In this document: positions 8,961 through 17,557 of the stretch, piece after piece
Layout: each line of letters starts with the position of its first letter
Position numbering within the stretch: the first letter of the stretch is position 1
NCBI RefSeq assembly: GCF_030580935.1
Contig: NZ_JAUQOM010000007.1
Location: 62,001 to 126,000 of the forward strand
Source: Sphingobium cyanobacteriorum
Lineage (GTDB): Bacteria; Pseudomonadota; Alphaproteobacteria; Sphingomonadales; Sphingomonadaceae
DNA length: 64,000 nt
Direction of reading: 5' to 3'
Translations under genes and position numbers: made by a program
The notes under the pieces: generated by a model
What the model saw: the letters and a program-made list of their open reading frames with translations, nothing else
Database searches by the model: none
What the model was told of the DNA's origin: nothing

Positions 8961-10694
8961 TCAGAAGGCGTCTGCGGCCAACGCCATGATGGAGGCTTCG
9001 CCCGCCGCTATGCCCGTGGCCAAGCCATGGGCCTGCGGCAGCACGCGCAGAGCGAAATAGTCGGCCACGGCGCGCTTGGCCTGATGCAACGGGCTGTCGT
9101 CCTGCGCCGCCTGCGCCATCCGGGTCCACATCCAGCCCAGTGACACCAACGCGAACAGCCGCAGATAATCGACCGCCGCAGCCCCTGTCGCCGTTACACC
9201 CGCGCCGCGCAACGCAGCGGTCGCATCCCGCAGCAATGCCAGGGCATCGCGCGTGCGCGCCGCCACCAGGATCGTCCCGGCGGCATCCAGATCGGCCATG
9301 ATCAGATCGAAATAGCCTTCGACCACCAGGCCGTCCGCCAGCGCCAGTTTGCGCCCGACCAGATCCATCGCCTGCACCCCGTTGGTGCCTTCGTAAATCT
9401 GGGCGATGCGGGCATCGCGGACATATTGCTCCATGCCCCATTCGCGAATATAGCCATGGCCACCAAACACCTGCTGCGCCTGCACCGCGCTTTCAAATCC
9501 CATGTCGGTGAAGGCCGCCTTCACCACCGGGGTCAGCAGCGCCACCAGCGCATCGGCCCTGGCCCGCTCGGCCGCGTCAGGATGATGATGCGCCCGGTCG
9601 AGTTGCAATGCGGTCCATCCCCCCAGCGCGCGCCCGGCCTCCACAAAAGCGCGGATATTGAGCAGCATCCGCCGCACATCGGCATGCTCGATGATCGCCA
9701 CCGGCCCGCGCGCGCCATCGGCGCTGCGGCCCTGCAACCGTTCCCTGGCATAGCCTGCGGCCTGCTGATAGGCGGCCCCGGCGACGCCCAATCCCTGGAC
9801 ACCGACCATCAGCCGCTCCGCATTCATCATCGTGAACATCGCGGCCAGCCCCTTGTGCGGCTCACCGACCAGCCAGCCGGTCGCGTCATCATAATTCATG
9901 ACGCAGGTAGGCTGGGCGTGGATGCCCATCTTCTTTTCCAGCGCACCCACGGACATGCTGTTGCGCACCGTGAAGTCGCCCTGCGCATCGGGCAGATATT
10001 TGGGCACCAGGAACAGGCTGATCCCCTTTACCCCCTCCGGGGCGTCGGGCAGGCGGGCGAGCACGAGATGGATGACATTGCCGCCAAAATCATGATCGCC
10101 CGATGATATGAATATCTTCTGCCCGGTCACGGCATAGCGGCCATCGGCCTGCGGCGCCGCCCTGGTCTTGAGCAGGGCAAGATCGGTGCCCGCACCGCTT
10201 TCAGTCAACGCCATGGCGCCGGTCCATGCGCCGCTCACCATCGGCGGCAGCCAGGTGGCTTTCAACGCATCGCTGGCATGGGCCGCGATCGCTTCGCACG
10301 CGCCGCGCGTCAGGCCGGGGAACAGGCCGAAGGACAGGTTCGTCGCGGACAGCATTTCATCCAGCCAGAGCTGGAGGATGAAGGGCAGCCCCTGCCCGCC
10401 ATGGGCCGGATCGGCAGACATGGACGCCCAGCCAGCCGCCACGAAATCTCGCCAGGCATCGGGGAAACCGGCCGGCGTCACGACGCCGCCATCGACCAGG
10501 CGACAGCCCTGCTCATCGCCATGCCGGTTGAGCGGATGGAGCCGCTGGGCGCACATGCGCCCTGCTTCCTCCAGCACCGCGACGGCAAGATCGCCATCCA
10601 CCTCCTGGCCCGTTTCCGCCATCGCCCGGTCAAAGCCGAGCACATGCGTCAGCAGGAAGCGATAATCGTCGATCGGCGGAACATAGTCGAACAT
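8961..10694 (-). CDS. Acyl-CoA dehydrogenase (DmdC-like, with C-terminal extension)
   Basis: FAD-dependent acyl-CoA dehydrogenase catalysing alpha,beta-dehydrogenation. The 577-residue length and N-terminal MFDYVPPIDDYRFLLTHVLG match the longer subfamily that is often annotated 3-methylmercaptopropionyl-CoA dehydrogenase and carries an extra C-terminal domain. Seen motifs are GAMALTESGAGTDL (FAD and substrate binding), VFGGHGYIREWGMEQYVRD and IAQIYEGTNGVQAMDLVGRK near residues 425-465. ATG 10694 has an AGGAGAGG-like Shine-Dalgarno upstream. Several homologues of different chain-length preference are usual per genome, so the substrate is open. Confidence 0.9.
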   Translation of the reverse strand: MFDYVPPIDDYRFLLTHVLGFDRAMAETGQEVDGDLAVAVLEEAGRMCAQRLHPLNRHGDEQGCRLVDGGVVTPAGFPDAWRDFVAAGWASMSADPAHGGQGLPFILQLWLDEMLSATNLSFGLFPGLTRGACEAIAAHASDALKATWLPPMVSGAWTGAMALTESGAGTDLALLKTRAAPQADGRYAVTGQKIFISSGDHDFGGNVIHLVLARLPDAPEGVKGISLFLVPKYLPDAQGDFTVRNSMSVGALEKKMGIHAQPTCVMNYDDATGWLVGEPHKGLAAMFTMMNAERLMVGVQGLGVAGAAYQQAAGYARERLQGRSADGARGPVAIIEHADVRRMLLNIRAFVEAGRALGGWTALQLDRAHHHPDAAERARADALVALLTPVVKAAFTDMGFESAVQAQQVFGGHGYIREWGMEQYVRDARIAQIYEGTNGVQAMDLVGRKLALADGLVVEGYFDLIMADLDAAGTILVAARTRDALALLRDATAALRGAGVTATGAAAVDYLRLFALVSLGWMWTRMAQAAQDDSPLHQAKRAVADYFALRVLPQAHGLATGIAAGEASIMALAADAF

Positions 10695-10811
10695 CGGGCC
10701 TCTCCTGTCTGTGCCGCGCATTTATACCAAACATCTGTTACAGTCAATATGGGCATCAGCCCGATGGCTGAGACGCCTGCCTCGGCCGGCCGTCAATCCC
10801 TGTCCCATATC

Positions 10812-10856
10812 CCTGGACAAGGAGGGGCGCAGACACTGCGCACCTCCTTGTCCAGG
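10812..10856. repeat. 21-bp inverted repeat (strong stem-loop) downstream of the glutathione reductase gene
   Basis: Arms 10812-10832 and 10836-10856 are complementary at 20 of 21 positions around a 3-base loop (ACA). The stem opens CCTGGACAAGGAGG. It lies 15 bp past the gor stop codon and about 117 bp before the acyl-CoA dehydrogenase start, both on the minus strand. There is no T-run on either side, so it may protect the gor mRNA 3' end or be a mobile repeat, and not a classical terminator. Confidence 0.7.
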
Positions 10857-10871
10857 AAAAGGCGAATGGCT

Positions 10872-12218
10872 CTATTTCAACAGCACCAGTTCCTCGGCCA
10901 TGCTGGGATGCAGGGCGACAGTGTCGTCGAAATCCTGCTTGGTCAGCCCCGCCTTCACCGCGATCGCGGCGGCCTGTAATATCTCCGGCGCATCCGGCCC
11001 GATCATGTGCAGTCCGATCACCCTGTCCGTGGTCGCGTCCACGATCATCTTGTAGAGCGCCCGCTCTTCCCGCCCGGCCAGCACATTCTTCATCGGCCGG
11101 AAGTCGGATGTATAGACCTTCACCGTGCCATATTTATTCTTGGCCTCCGCCTCGGTCAGGCCAACGCCTGCCAGCGGCGGATGGCTGAACACCGCCGACG
11201 GCACGCAGCCATAGTCCACCTTGCGCCTGTTGCCGCCGAACACGGTGTCGGCAAAGGCATGGCCTTCCCGGATCGCCACCGGGGTCAGTTGCAGCCGGTC
11301 GGTGACATCGCCCACCGCATAGATGCTCTCGCAACTGGTCTGGCTATAGTCGTCGACCTTGATCGCGCCCTTGTCGGTCAGTTCGACCCCGGCCGTCTCC
11401 AGCCCCAGCCCCTCCGTCAGCGGCTTGCGCCCGGTCGCGAACAGCACGACATCGGCCGCCACCGGATCGCCATCCTTGAAGCGGACGCAGAGCGTGCCGT
11501 CGTCATTCTTCTCGATCCGCTCCATCTTCGCGTTGAAGCGGAAATTGATCCCCTTGGTCATGGAAATCTGGAGCAGCCGGTCGCGGATCTGCGTGTCATA
11601 GCCGCGCAGCAGGTCGCTGCCGCGGTTGACCATCGTGACATGGCTGCCCAACTGGTGGAAGATGCCGGCAAATTCATTGGCGATATAGCCGCCGCCGACG
11701 ATCACGATGCGCCTGGGGCATTCCTCCAGATGGAACACCTCGTTGCTGGTGATGCCATGTTCGGCGCCCTCCAGTTCGGGGACGACCGGCCAGGCCCCGG
11801 TCGCGACCAGGATCGTCTTGGCGCTGACCTCGCGCCCGCTGGCCAATTTGATGCCATGTGGTCCGGTGATCGTTGCCCGCTCACGGATCACCTCAACCTT
11901 GTGGCTGTCGAGCGTGTTGCCATACAGGCCCTCCAGCCGGTCGACCTCCGCCAGAACATTGTCGCGCAGCGTCGTCCATTCAAAGCCGCATTCGGGCACG
12001 TCCCAGCCAAAGCGCCGCGCATCCTTCAGATCCTCGGCGAAATGCGCGCCATAGATGAGGAGCTTCTTGGGCACGCAGCCGCGAATGACGCAGGTGCCCC
12101 CGACCCGGAACGCCTCGGCCACCGCAACCTTCGCCCCATGCGCCGCCGATACCCGCGACGCCCGCACGCCACCCGATCCTGCACCGATGACGAAAAGGTC
12201 GAAATCAAACTCGCTCAT
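10872..12218 (-). CDS. gor: Glutathione-disulfide reductase
   Basis: NADPH-dependent flavoenzyme reducing GSSG to GSH. The 448-residue protein starts MSEFDFDLFVIGAGSGGVRA (FAD-binding GxGxxG) and has the redox-active disulfide in GGTCVIRGCVPKK (Cys43, Cys48). The NADPH-binding segment is VIVGGGYIANEFAGIFHQLG, and the C-terminal interface carries the His-Pro motif VALHPSMAEELVLL. The CVIRGCVPKK form separates it from mercuric reductase and lipoamide dehydrogenase. It is monocistronic between pgi and the acyl-CoA dehydrogenase gene, all on the minus strand. Confidence 0.95.
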   Translation of the reverse strand: MSEFDFDLFVIGAGSGGVRASRVSAAHGAKVAVAEAFRVGGTCVIRGCVPKKLLIYGAHFAEDLKDARRFGWDVPECGFEWTTLRDNVLAEVDRLEGLYGNTLDSHKVEVIRERATITGPHGIKLASGREVSAKTILVATGAWPVVPELEGAEHGITSNEVFHLEECPRRIVIVGGGYIANEFAGIFHQLGSHVTMVNRGSDLLRGYDTQIRDRLLQISMTKGINFRFNAKMERIEKNDDGTLCVRFKDGDPVAADVVLFATGRKPLTEGLGLETAGVELTDKGAIKVDDYSQTSCESIYAVGDVTDRLQLTPVAIREGHAFADTVFGGNRRKVDYGCVPSAVFSHPPLAGVGLTEAEAKNKYGTVKVYTSDFRPMKNVLAGREERALYKMIVDATTDRVIGLHMIGPDAPEILQAAAIAVKAGLTKQDFDDTVALHPSMAEELVLLK

Positions 12219-12284
12219 GCCTGGCCTCCGATTGGACAGGCGCGGATATGGCGGGTGCAGGGGCCAGTTACAAATGGGAAAACC

Positions 12285-12366
12285 GGATTCCTCCCCTGCA
12301 AGGGGTGAGTCAAATGGAGGCAGACGACTCCATTTGACGCGCACGCCGCGAGTGGCGGAGGGGTAT
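12285..12366. repeat. Dispersed intergenic repeat with an 11-bp perfect inverted repeat
   Basis: The gap between gor and pgi holds a composite repeat. CCTCCCCTGCAAGGGG-like sequence (from 12290) is followed by GTCAAATGGAG (12309-12319), which pairs perfectly with CTCCATTTGAC (12328-12338) around an 8-base loop, then a further GGAGGGG near 12357. It has no coding potential and resembles the C/G-rich repeats at 1.4, 25.0 and 49.95 kb. Confidence 0.55.
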
Positions 12367-12434
12367 CGCCCTTACAGGAACGCGCCCTCCCTCTGGCCTT
12401 GGGCCATCCACCGTCCCTTACAGCGGAGGATTTT

Positions 12435-13955
12435 TCAGCCGTCCCCCAGCGCGATCCCGATCAGCGCCATGGTCGAAGGATCGAAACCGAGCGCCCCGTC
12501 CGCCTCGATCGACTTGGCGATTTCCTTGCCCAGTTCGACGCCGAACTGGTCGAACGGATTGATCCCCATCAACACCGCATTGGCGAAGGTGCGATGCTCG
12601 TAGAAAGCGATCAGCGCGCCCAAAGCCTCCGGCGTCACATCGTCCATCAGAATCGTCGTGGACGGCCGGTTGCCGGGATAGGCCCGCGCCGGGTCCGCGT
12701 CATTATCCTTGCCGCGCAGCAGCGCCGCCCCCTGCGCGAAGCAGTTGACCAGCAGCGCGCGGTGATGCGCCGGGTCGAGCGCATGGCCCGGCTCGATCGA
12801 AGCGATGAACTCGACCGGCGACAGGATCGTCCCCTGATGCAGCAACTGGAACACCGCATGCTGCGCATCGGTGCCCACCCCGCCCCAGGTGATCGGCGCG
12901 GTCGGTCCTGCCACGGCAACGCCATCGCGGGTCACGCTCTTGCCATTGCTCTCCATCTCCAGTTGCTGGAGGTAGGAGGGCAGCAGTGCCAGCCGCTCGT
13001 CATAGGCGAACAGCGCGCGGGTCTGGCACCCCAGCACCCGCGTATAATATTGGTCCACGAACGCCGCGATCAGCGGGGCATTCTCGCTCGGATCGGACAG
13101 GCGGAAATGGCGGTCCATCGCCGCCGCCCCTTCCAGCAGGCTCTCGAACGCATCCCAGCCCAGCGCCAGCGCGGCCGGAAAGCCGATCGAGGACCAGAGC
13201 GAATAGCGCCCGCCCACCGACTCGGCGAAAGGCAGGACGCGGGTTTCGTCCACGCCCCATTCCATCGCCTTGTCCGGTGCGGCGGTCAGTGCGATCACCT
13301 TGCCATAGGGATCTTCGACGCCCGCCTCGACCATCCAGTTGATCGCGCTCGCCGCGTTCAGCATCGTCTCGCTGGTGGTGAAGGTCTTGGACGCGATCGC
13401 GATCAGCGTGGCATGGGGGTCGAACCCCTCGATCGCGCGCTCCAGCGCAGTGCCATCGACATTGGACACGATGCCCACATCATAGCGCACCCCGTCGCCG
13501 TCCAGCGCATCGACGATCAGCTTCGGCCCCAGCGCCGACCCGCCGATGCCGATATGCAATATGTGGCGCACATCGCCCAGCGCGCCCGCCTCGATCGCGT
13601 CGATCAGCGCGCGCATCCGGTTGTGCAGCGCCTTGGCCATGGCGACGCTCTGCGCATTGCCCTCGCCCCGCTCGGCGGGATGCTCGGCGGCGCGGCCCTC
13701 GCTGTTGTTGACCGGCTCGCCCGCGAACAGCGCGTCGCGCCAGTGCGCGAAATCCTGTTCGCGCGCCAGGGTCTGGAACGCGCCCAGCAAGTCTTCGGTC
13801 AGATGGGTCTTGGACCAGTCGAACCGCAACGGCCCTTGGCTGACCACCAGTTTGGAGAGGCGATCGGGGTCGGTGGTGAAGATGCTCTTGAGATCGGCTT
13901 GCGGAAGCGCGGCGATCGCCGCCAGTGCAGGGCTGCTAAGTGCAGAACGGGGCAT
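12435..13955 (-). CDS. pgi: Glucose-6-phosphate isomerase
   Basis: Interconverts glucose 6-phosphate and fructose 6-phosphate. The 506-residue protein has ILHIGIGGSALGPKLIVDAL and SKTFTTSETMLNA (sugar-phosphate binding). The SIS domain continues with EFIASIEPGHALDPAHHR and the signature NPFDQFGVELGKEIAKSI near the C terminus. ATG 13955 begins MPRSALSSPALAAI. Upstream in-frame codons are not needed for the family length. It is read divergently from lepB. Confidence 0.97.
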   Translation of the reverse strand: MPRSALSSPALAAIAALPQADLKSIFTTDPDRLSKLVVSQGPLRFDWSKTHLTEDLLGAFQTLAREQDFAHWRDALFAGEPVNNSEGRAAEHPAERGEGNAQSVAMAKALHNRMRALIDAIEAGALGDVRHILHIGIGGSALGPKLIVDALDGDGVRYDVGIVSNVDGTALERAIEGFDPHATLIAIASKTFTTSETMLNAASAINWMVEAGVEDPYGKVIALTAAPDKAMEWGVDETRVLPFAESVGGRYSLWSSIGFPAALALGWDAFESLLEGAAAMDRHFRLSDPSENAPLIAAFVDQYYTRVLGCQTRALFAYDERLALLPSYLQQLEMESNGKSVTRDGVAVAGPTAPITWGGVGTDAQHAVFQLLHQGTILSPVEFIASIEPGHALDPAHHRALLVNCFAQGAALLRGKDNDADPARAYPGNRPSTTILMDDVTPEALGALIAFYEHRTFANAVLMGINPFDQFGVELGKEIAKSIEADGALGFDPSTMALIGIALGDG

Positions 13956-14131
13956 GACTATTCCCTTATGACGTTGGTCGATATCGACGCTGCACCTGTC
14001 GATTCGCCCCCTACCTAGACAGGTCGCCGCGCTTATGCACCCTCTGCCGTGCTTGACGCGGCCTTTACGACACCGCAAAAGCCGCGAGCGCCCCTTTTGT
14101 CGGGCCGATATGAAGGAAAAGACGAACGCCC

Positions 14132-15007
14132 ATGGCTGCCAAATCGGAAACGCGGGACTTTCTATGGTTTCTCGCCAAGCTCGGGCTGTTCGTCCTGATC
14201 CTCCGCAGCTTCATCATATCGCCCTTCAACATTCCCTCGGAATCGATGCAGCCGCGCCTGCTGATCGGCGACTATCTGCTCGTTTCAAAATGGAACTACG
14301 GATACAGCAAATATAGCATTACTGGCCGAGGCCTGCTCGGTGCTATATTCAGCTCCAAAGGTGACGAAGCGCGCCCACCTAGCGACACATCATCTCATAG
14401 ATTGTTCGGCTCACTGCCCCAGCGCGGCGACGTGGTGGTGTTCAAGGCCCCGCCAAACCAGAAGAACGACTATATCAAGCGCGTCATCGGCCTGCCCGGT
14501 GACATGATCGCGGTGCGCGGCGGAACCGTCTATCTGAACGGCGCGGCCATCCCCAAGCAGAAGGTCGCCGATCTGGTCATCCCGGTGACGCCGAACATGA
14601 CCGACGCGGCCGCCAGGGAAGGCGCAGCATCCCCCTGCTACCGCCCCGATTTCGAGGAGGCAGCGCCCGGCGGCGGCAAGCAGTGCCGTTACCCCCAGTA
14701 TCGCGAAACCCTGCCCGGCGGCAAAAGCTATAATGTCCTCGACCTTGTGCCCGACGGCGCGGCGGATGATCGCGACACCGTGCTGGTGCCCGAAGGCAAG
14801 CTGTTCATGATGGGCGACAATCGCGATCGCAGCGCCGACAGCCGCTTCCCGGCGGTCGACGGCGGCGGCATCGGCCTCGTCCCCCAGGAAAATCTGGTCG
14901 GCAAGGCGATGATCTCTGTCTTTTCGACCGATGGCAGCGCCAACTGGCTGCTGCCCTGGACATGGGTTTCGGCCGCGCGCTGGAGCCGGATCGGGGAAGG
15001 CTTTTGA
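14132..15007 (+). CDS. lepB: Signal peptidase I
   Basis: Membrane-anchored serine protease that removes signal peptides of exported proteins. A single N-terminal TM helix (about residues 12-32, LWFLAKLGLFVLILRSFII) precedes the nucleophile in PSESMQPRL (Ser38). The general base Lys is in NDYIKRVIGLPGD (Lys116), and MMGDNRDRSADSR is the box-E motif. Residues about 53-93 are encoded by a patch of lower GC and unlike codon use (14285-14410). It heads the lepB-rnc-era cluster, typical of alphaproteobacteria, and ends in TTGA overlapping a candidate rnc start. Confidence 0.96.
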   Translation: MAAKSETRDFLWFLAKLGLFVLILRSFIISPFNIPSESMQPRLLIGDYLLVSKWNYGYSKYSITGRGLLGAIFSSKGDEARPPSDTSSHRLFGSLPQRGDVVVFKAPPNQKNDYIKRVIGLPGDMIAVRGGTVYLNGAAIPKQKVADLVIPVTPNMTDAAAREGAASPCYRPDFEEAAPGGGKQCRYPQYRETLPGGKSYNVLDLVPDGAADDRDTVLVPEGKLFMMGDNRDRSADSRFPAVDGGGIGLVPQENLVGKAMISVFSTDGSANWLLPWTWVSAARWSRIGEGF

Positions 15008-15009
15008 CA

Positions 15010-15687
15010 TTGAGCGTGCCACGGCCTGACACCGATGCCTGGCTGAAGGATCTGATCGGCCGCGCACCGCGCAACCGGGCGACGTTCGAACAGGCGCTGA
15101 CCCATGGCAGCGCCAAGTCGCTCAACTATGAGCGGCTGGAATTTCTGGGCGATCGCATCCTTGGCCTGCTGATCGGCGAATGGGTGTTCGAACGCTATGC
15201 CGACGAACCCGAAGGCAAGCTGTCGCGCCGCTACAATGCGCTGGTATCGGGCGAAACCTGCGCGGACATCGCTCGTGCCGCCGGCGTGCCCAGACATCTG
15301 ATCCTGGGCAAGCAGGCGCGCGACGATGGCGCGGCCGACAGCGACAATGTGCTGGGCGACGTGATGGAGGCGCTGATCGGCGCGCTCTATCTGGAGGCGG
15401 GCCTGGAAGAAGCACGCGCGCTCGTCCGCCGCCTCTGGGGCAACCGCGTCGACACCCAGACCAGCGCGCCGCGCCACCCCAAATCCTATCTTCAGGAATG
15501 GGCCGCAGCCAACAAGCGCAAGCCCCCCGAATATGCGCTGATCGACCGCTCCGGCCCGCAACATGCGTTGCGCTTCACGGTGAAAGTGTCGATCAACGGC
15601 GCGGGCGAAGCCAGCGCCACCGGCGCATCGAAACAGGAAGCCGAAACCGCAGCAGCCAAGGCGCTGATCGAGAAACTGGCGGGTTGA
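15010..15687 (+). CDS. rnc: Ribonuclease III
   Basis: Double-strand-specific endoribonuclease for rRNA and mRNA processing. The N-terminal catalytic domain has ERLEFLGDRILGLLIGEW (Glu44, Asp48) and DNVLGDVMEALIGALYLEAG with the second acidic pair. The C-terminal dsRNA-binding domain (about 155-225) contains PKSYLQEWA and SKQEAETAAAKALIEKL. No ATG is available near the start. TTG 15010 has GGAAGG 9 bases upstream (225 residues), while TTG 15004 would overlap the lepB stop. The gene is translationally linked to lepB and followed 200 bp later by era. Confidence 0.94.
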   Translation: MSVPRPDTDAWLKDLIGRAPRNRATFEQALTHGSAKSLNYERLEFLGDRILGLLIGEWVFERYADEPEGKLSRRYNALVSGETCADIARAAGVPRHLILGKQARDDGAADSDNVLGDVMEALIGALYLEAGLEEARALVRRLWGNRVDTQTSAPRHPKSYLQEWAAANKRKPPEYALIDRSGPQHALRFTVKVSINGAGEASATGASKQEAETAAAKALIEKLAG

Positions 15688-15757
15688 CGCGCGCCATTCT
15701 CTCCCCGCGTTCACCCTGTTTCTTCTCGGCGCGCGCTGCGCTACAACCATCATCTTC

Positions 15758-15840
15758 CGTCACCCCCGCGAAAGCCGGAATCTCACTTTTTGTCGAAGCG
15801 ATGGATGAAAAGAGAGATGCCAGCCTTCGCTGGCATGACG
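15758..15840. repeat. Imperfect palindromic intergenic repeat (REP-like)
   Basis: The rnc-era gap contains arms 15758-15784 (starting CGTCACCCCCGCGAAAG) and 15814-15840 (ending TTCGCTGGCATGACG), complementary at about 20 of 27 positions around a 29-base middle. CGTCA and TGACG form the outer ends. This is the form of a dispersed REP-like element common in sphingomonad genomes, as I recall them. Confidence 0.6.
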
Positions 15841-15887
15841 ATATCCCTATAGCTGGGCAGACAGGCTCAGCGCGAACGGAGTAGAAT

Positions 15888-16796
15888 TTGGACGTTTCAG
15901 ATACCAATCAGCGCTGCGGCGTCGTCGCCATCGTAGGCGCCCCGAACGCGGGCAAGTCCACGCTGGTGAACGCGCTGGTCGGGCAGAAGGTGGCGATCAC
16001 CAGCCCCAAGGCACAGACCACGCGCACCCGCGTCATGGGTGTCGCGATCGAGGGTGACGCCCAACTGGTGCTGGTCGACACTCCCGGCATCTTCGCGCCC
16101 AAGCGCCGGCTGGACCGCGCCATGGTGCAGGCGGCCTGGGGCGGCGCGCAGGGGGCGGACCTGATCGCCCTGATCGTCGATGGCAAGGCGGGCCTTGGCC
16201 CCAAGATGGAACCGATCGTCGAGGCGCTGGTCCATCGCCCCGAACGCAAATGGCTGATCCTCAACAAGGTCGATATCGCCATCAAGGAAAAGCTGCTGGT
16301 CCACACCCAGAAACTCTATGAGCGTGTCGGCTTTGAGGAGACGTTCTTCATCTCCGCCCAGACCGGCGACGGGCTGGCCCAGCTCAAGACCGCCTTCGCC
16401 AATGCCATGCCGCAAGGACCATGGCATTTCCCCGAAGATCAGGTGTCCGACGCCACCGACCGGATGCTGGCCGCGGAAATCACCCGCGAACAGCTTTATC
16501 ACCAGCTCCACGCCGAACTTCCCTATGCGGCGGCCGTGGATACCGAACAATATAAGGAGCGCGAGGACGGATCGGTCGAGATCCATCAGCAGATCCTCGT
16601 CGCCCGCCCGACCCAGCGCGCCATCGTGCTGGGCAAGGGCGGTCAGCGGCTCAAGGAAATCGGGTCGAAGGCGCGCGCCGAACTGGCCGACCTGCTGGGC
16701 GTCAAGGTCCATCTCTACCTGCACGTCAAGGTGAAGGAGGATTGGGAGAACGACCGCTTCATCTACCGCGACATCGGGCTGGACTGGGTGGAATGA
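15888..16796 (+). CDS. era: GTPase Era
   Basis: Essential GTPase that binds 16S rRNA and couples 30S maturation to growth. The P-loop is GAPNAGKST (residues 17-25), switch II is DTPGIFAPKRRLD, and NKVD gives G4. The C-terminal KH domain contains VLGKGGQRLKEIGSKAR. The 302-residue length is typical. The start is TTG 15888, with GGAG 6 bases upstream. A downstream ATG would delete the GTPase N terminus. It is the third member of lepB-rnc-era. Confidence 0.97.
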   Translation: MDVSDTNQRCGVVAIVGAPNAGKSTLVNALVGQKVAITSPKAQTTRTRVMGVAIEGDAQLVLVDTPGIFAPKRRLDRAMVQAAWGGAQGADLIALIVDGKAGLGPKMEPIVEALVHRPERKWLILNKVDIAIKEKLLVHTQKLYERVGFEETFFISAQTGDGLAQLKTAFANAMPQGPWHFPEDQVSDATDRMLAAEITREQLYHQLHAELPYAAAVDTEQYKEREDGSVEIHQQILVARPTQRAIVLGKGGQRLKEIGSKARAELADLLGVKVHLYLHVKVKEDWENDRFIYRDIGLDWVE

Positions 16797-16841
16797 GCCC
16801 GCGGAAATAGCTTGTTTACCCTGTGCGCTTATGTAGCGCGC

Positions 16842-17555
16842 ATGAGGGGTTATCAGAGGATATTGGCGGGCATAGGCTTTTCGGTTGCCGCGACCATGGC
16901 GTCGATGGCCATCATGTCGCGCTTTCCCGGCCTGGAAATCCCCCTCCCCTACTGGATCTTCGGCTTCTGCGCGCCGCTTTTCATCTCGACCCCGGTATGC
17001 CTGCTCATGCACCGGCAGGCGGAACAGAAACGGCGGCTGAACGTCTCCTTGCACCAGGCCCTGATCGAACTGCGGCACCTGACGGAGATCGACCAGATGA
17101 CCGGACTGCTCAACCGGGCGACATTCCTTGCGCGGCTGGCGGTGCAGAAGGACGCCCGCCCAGGGGCCTGCCTGCTGATCGATGTTGATCATTTCAAGGC
17201 GATCAACGACGCATTCGGTCATGCCGTGGGCGACCGCGTGCTCAAGGCGATCGCGGAGCGGCTTCAGTCGTCCGTCAGGAAAGACGATCTATGCGGCCGG
17301 CTGGGCGGGGAGGAATTCGCCATCTATCTGGCCGGCGTTGGCGAAGCGGAAGCCGCCGCCATGGCGGAACGGCTGTGCCAGGCGGTCAGCGCGCTTGCGG
17401 TAGAAACGCATGACGTCAGCATCCGCCCGACCATCAGCATCGGGGCGGCCCATGCCTGTGGCAGCCCCGACGCCGATCATATGCTGCAACGCGCCGACAT
17501 GGCGATGTATCGCGCCAAGGCGAACGGACGCAATCAGGTCCGCCTCGCCGCCTGA
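16842..17555 (+). CDS. Diguanylate cyclase (GGDEF) with membrane anchor
   Basis: Makes cyclic di-GMP from two GTP. Two hydrophobic segments (about residues 8-27 and 38-56) form an N-terminal anchor with no extra sensor domain. The GGDEF domain (about 80-235) has the active-site GGEEF (155-159) and an intact inhibitory RxxD site (RKDD, 146-149) five residues before it, so product inhibition is expected. ATG 16842 was chosen; a TTG at 16812 would add 10 residues. It stands 45 bp after era and converges with topA. Confidence 0.93.
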   Translation: MRGYQRILAGIGFSVAATMASMAIMSRFPGLEIPLPYWIFGFCAPLFISTPVCLLMHRQAEQKRRLNVSLHQALIELRHLTEIDQMTGLLNRATFLARLAVQKDARPGACLLIDVDHFKAINDAFGHAVGDRVLKAIAERLQSSVRKDDLCGRLGGEEFAIYLAGVGEAEAAAMAERLCQAVSALAVETHDVSIRPTISIGAAHACGSPDADHMLQRADMAMYRAKANGRNQVRLAA

Positions 17556-17557
17556 CA

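Noticed and set aside
8848-9441. Minus-strand frame ending in SPAGFEPATY
   Set aside because: This peptide is the antisense translation of the tRNA T-arm region, a well-known false gene next to tRNAs; the rest is a shadow of the acyl-CoA dehydrogenase gene.
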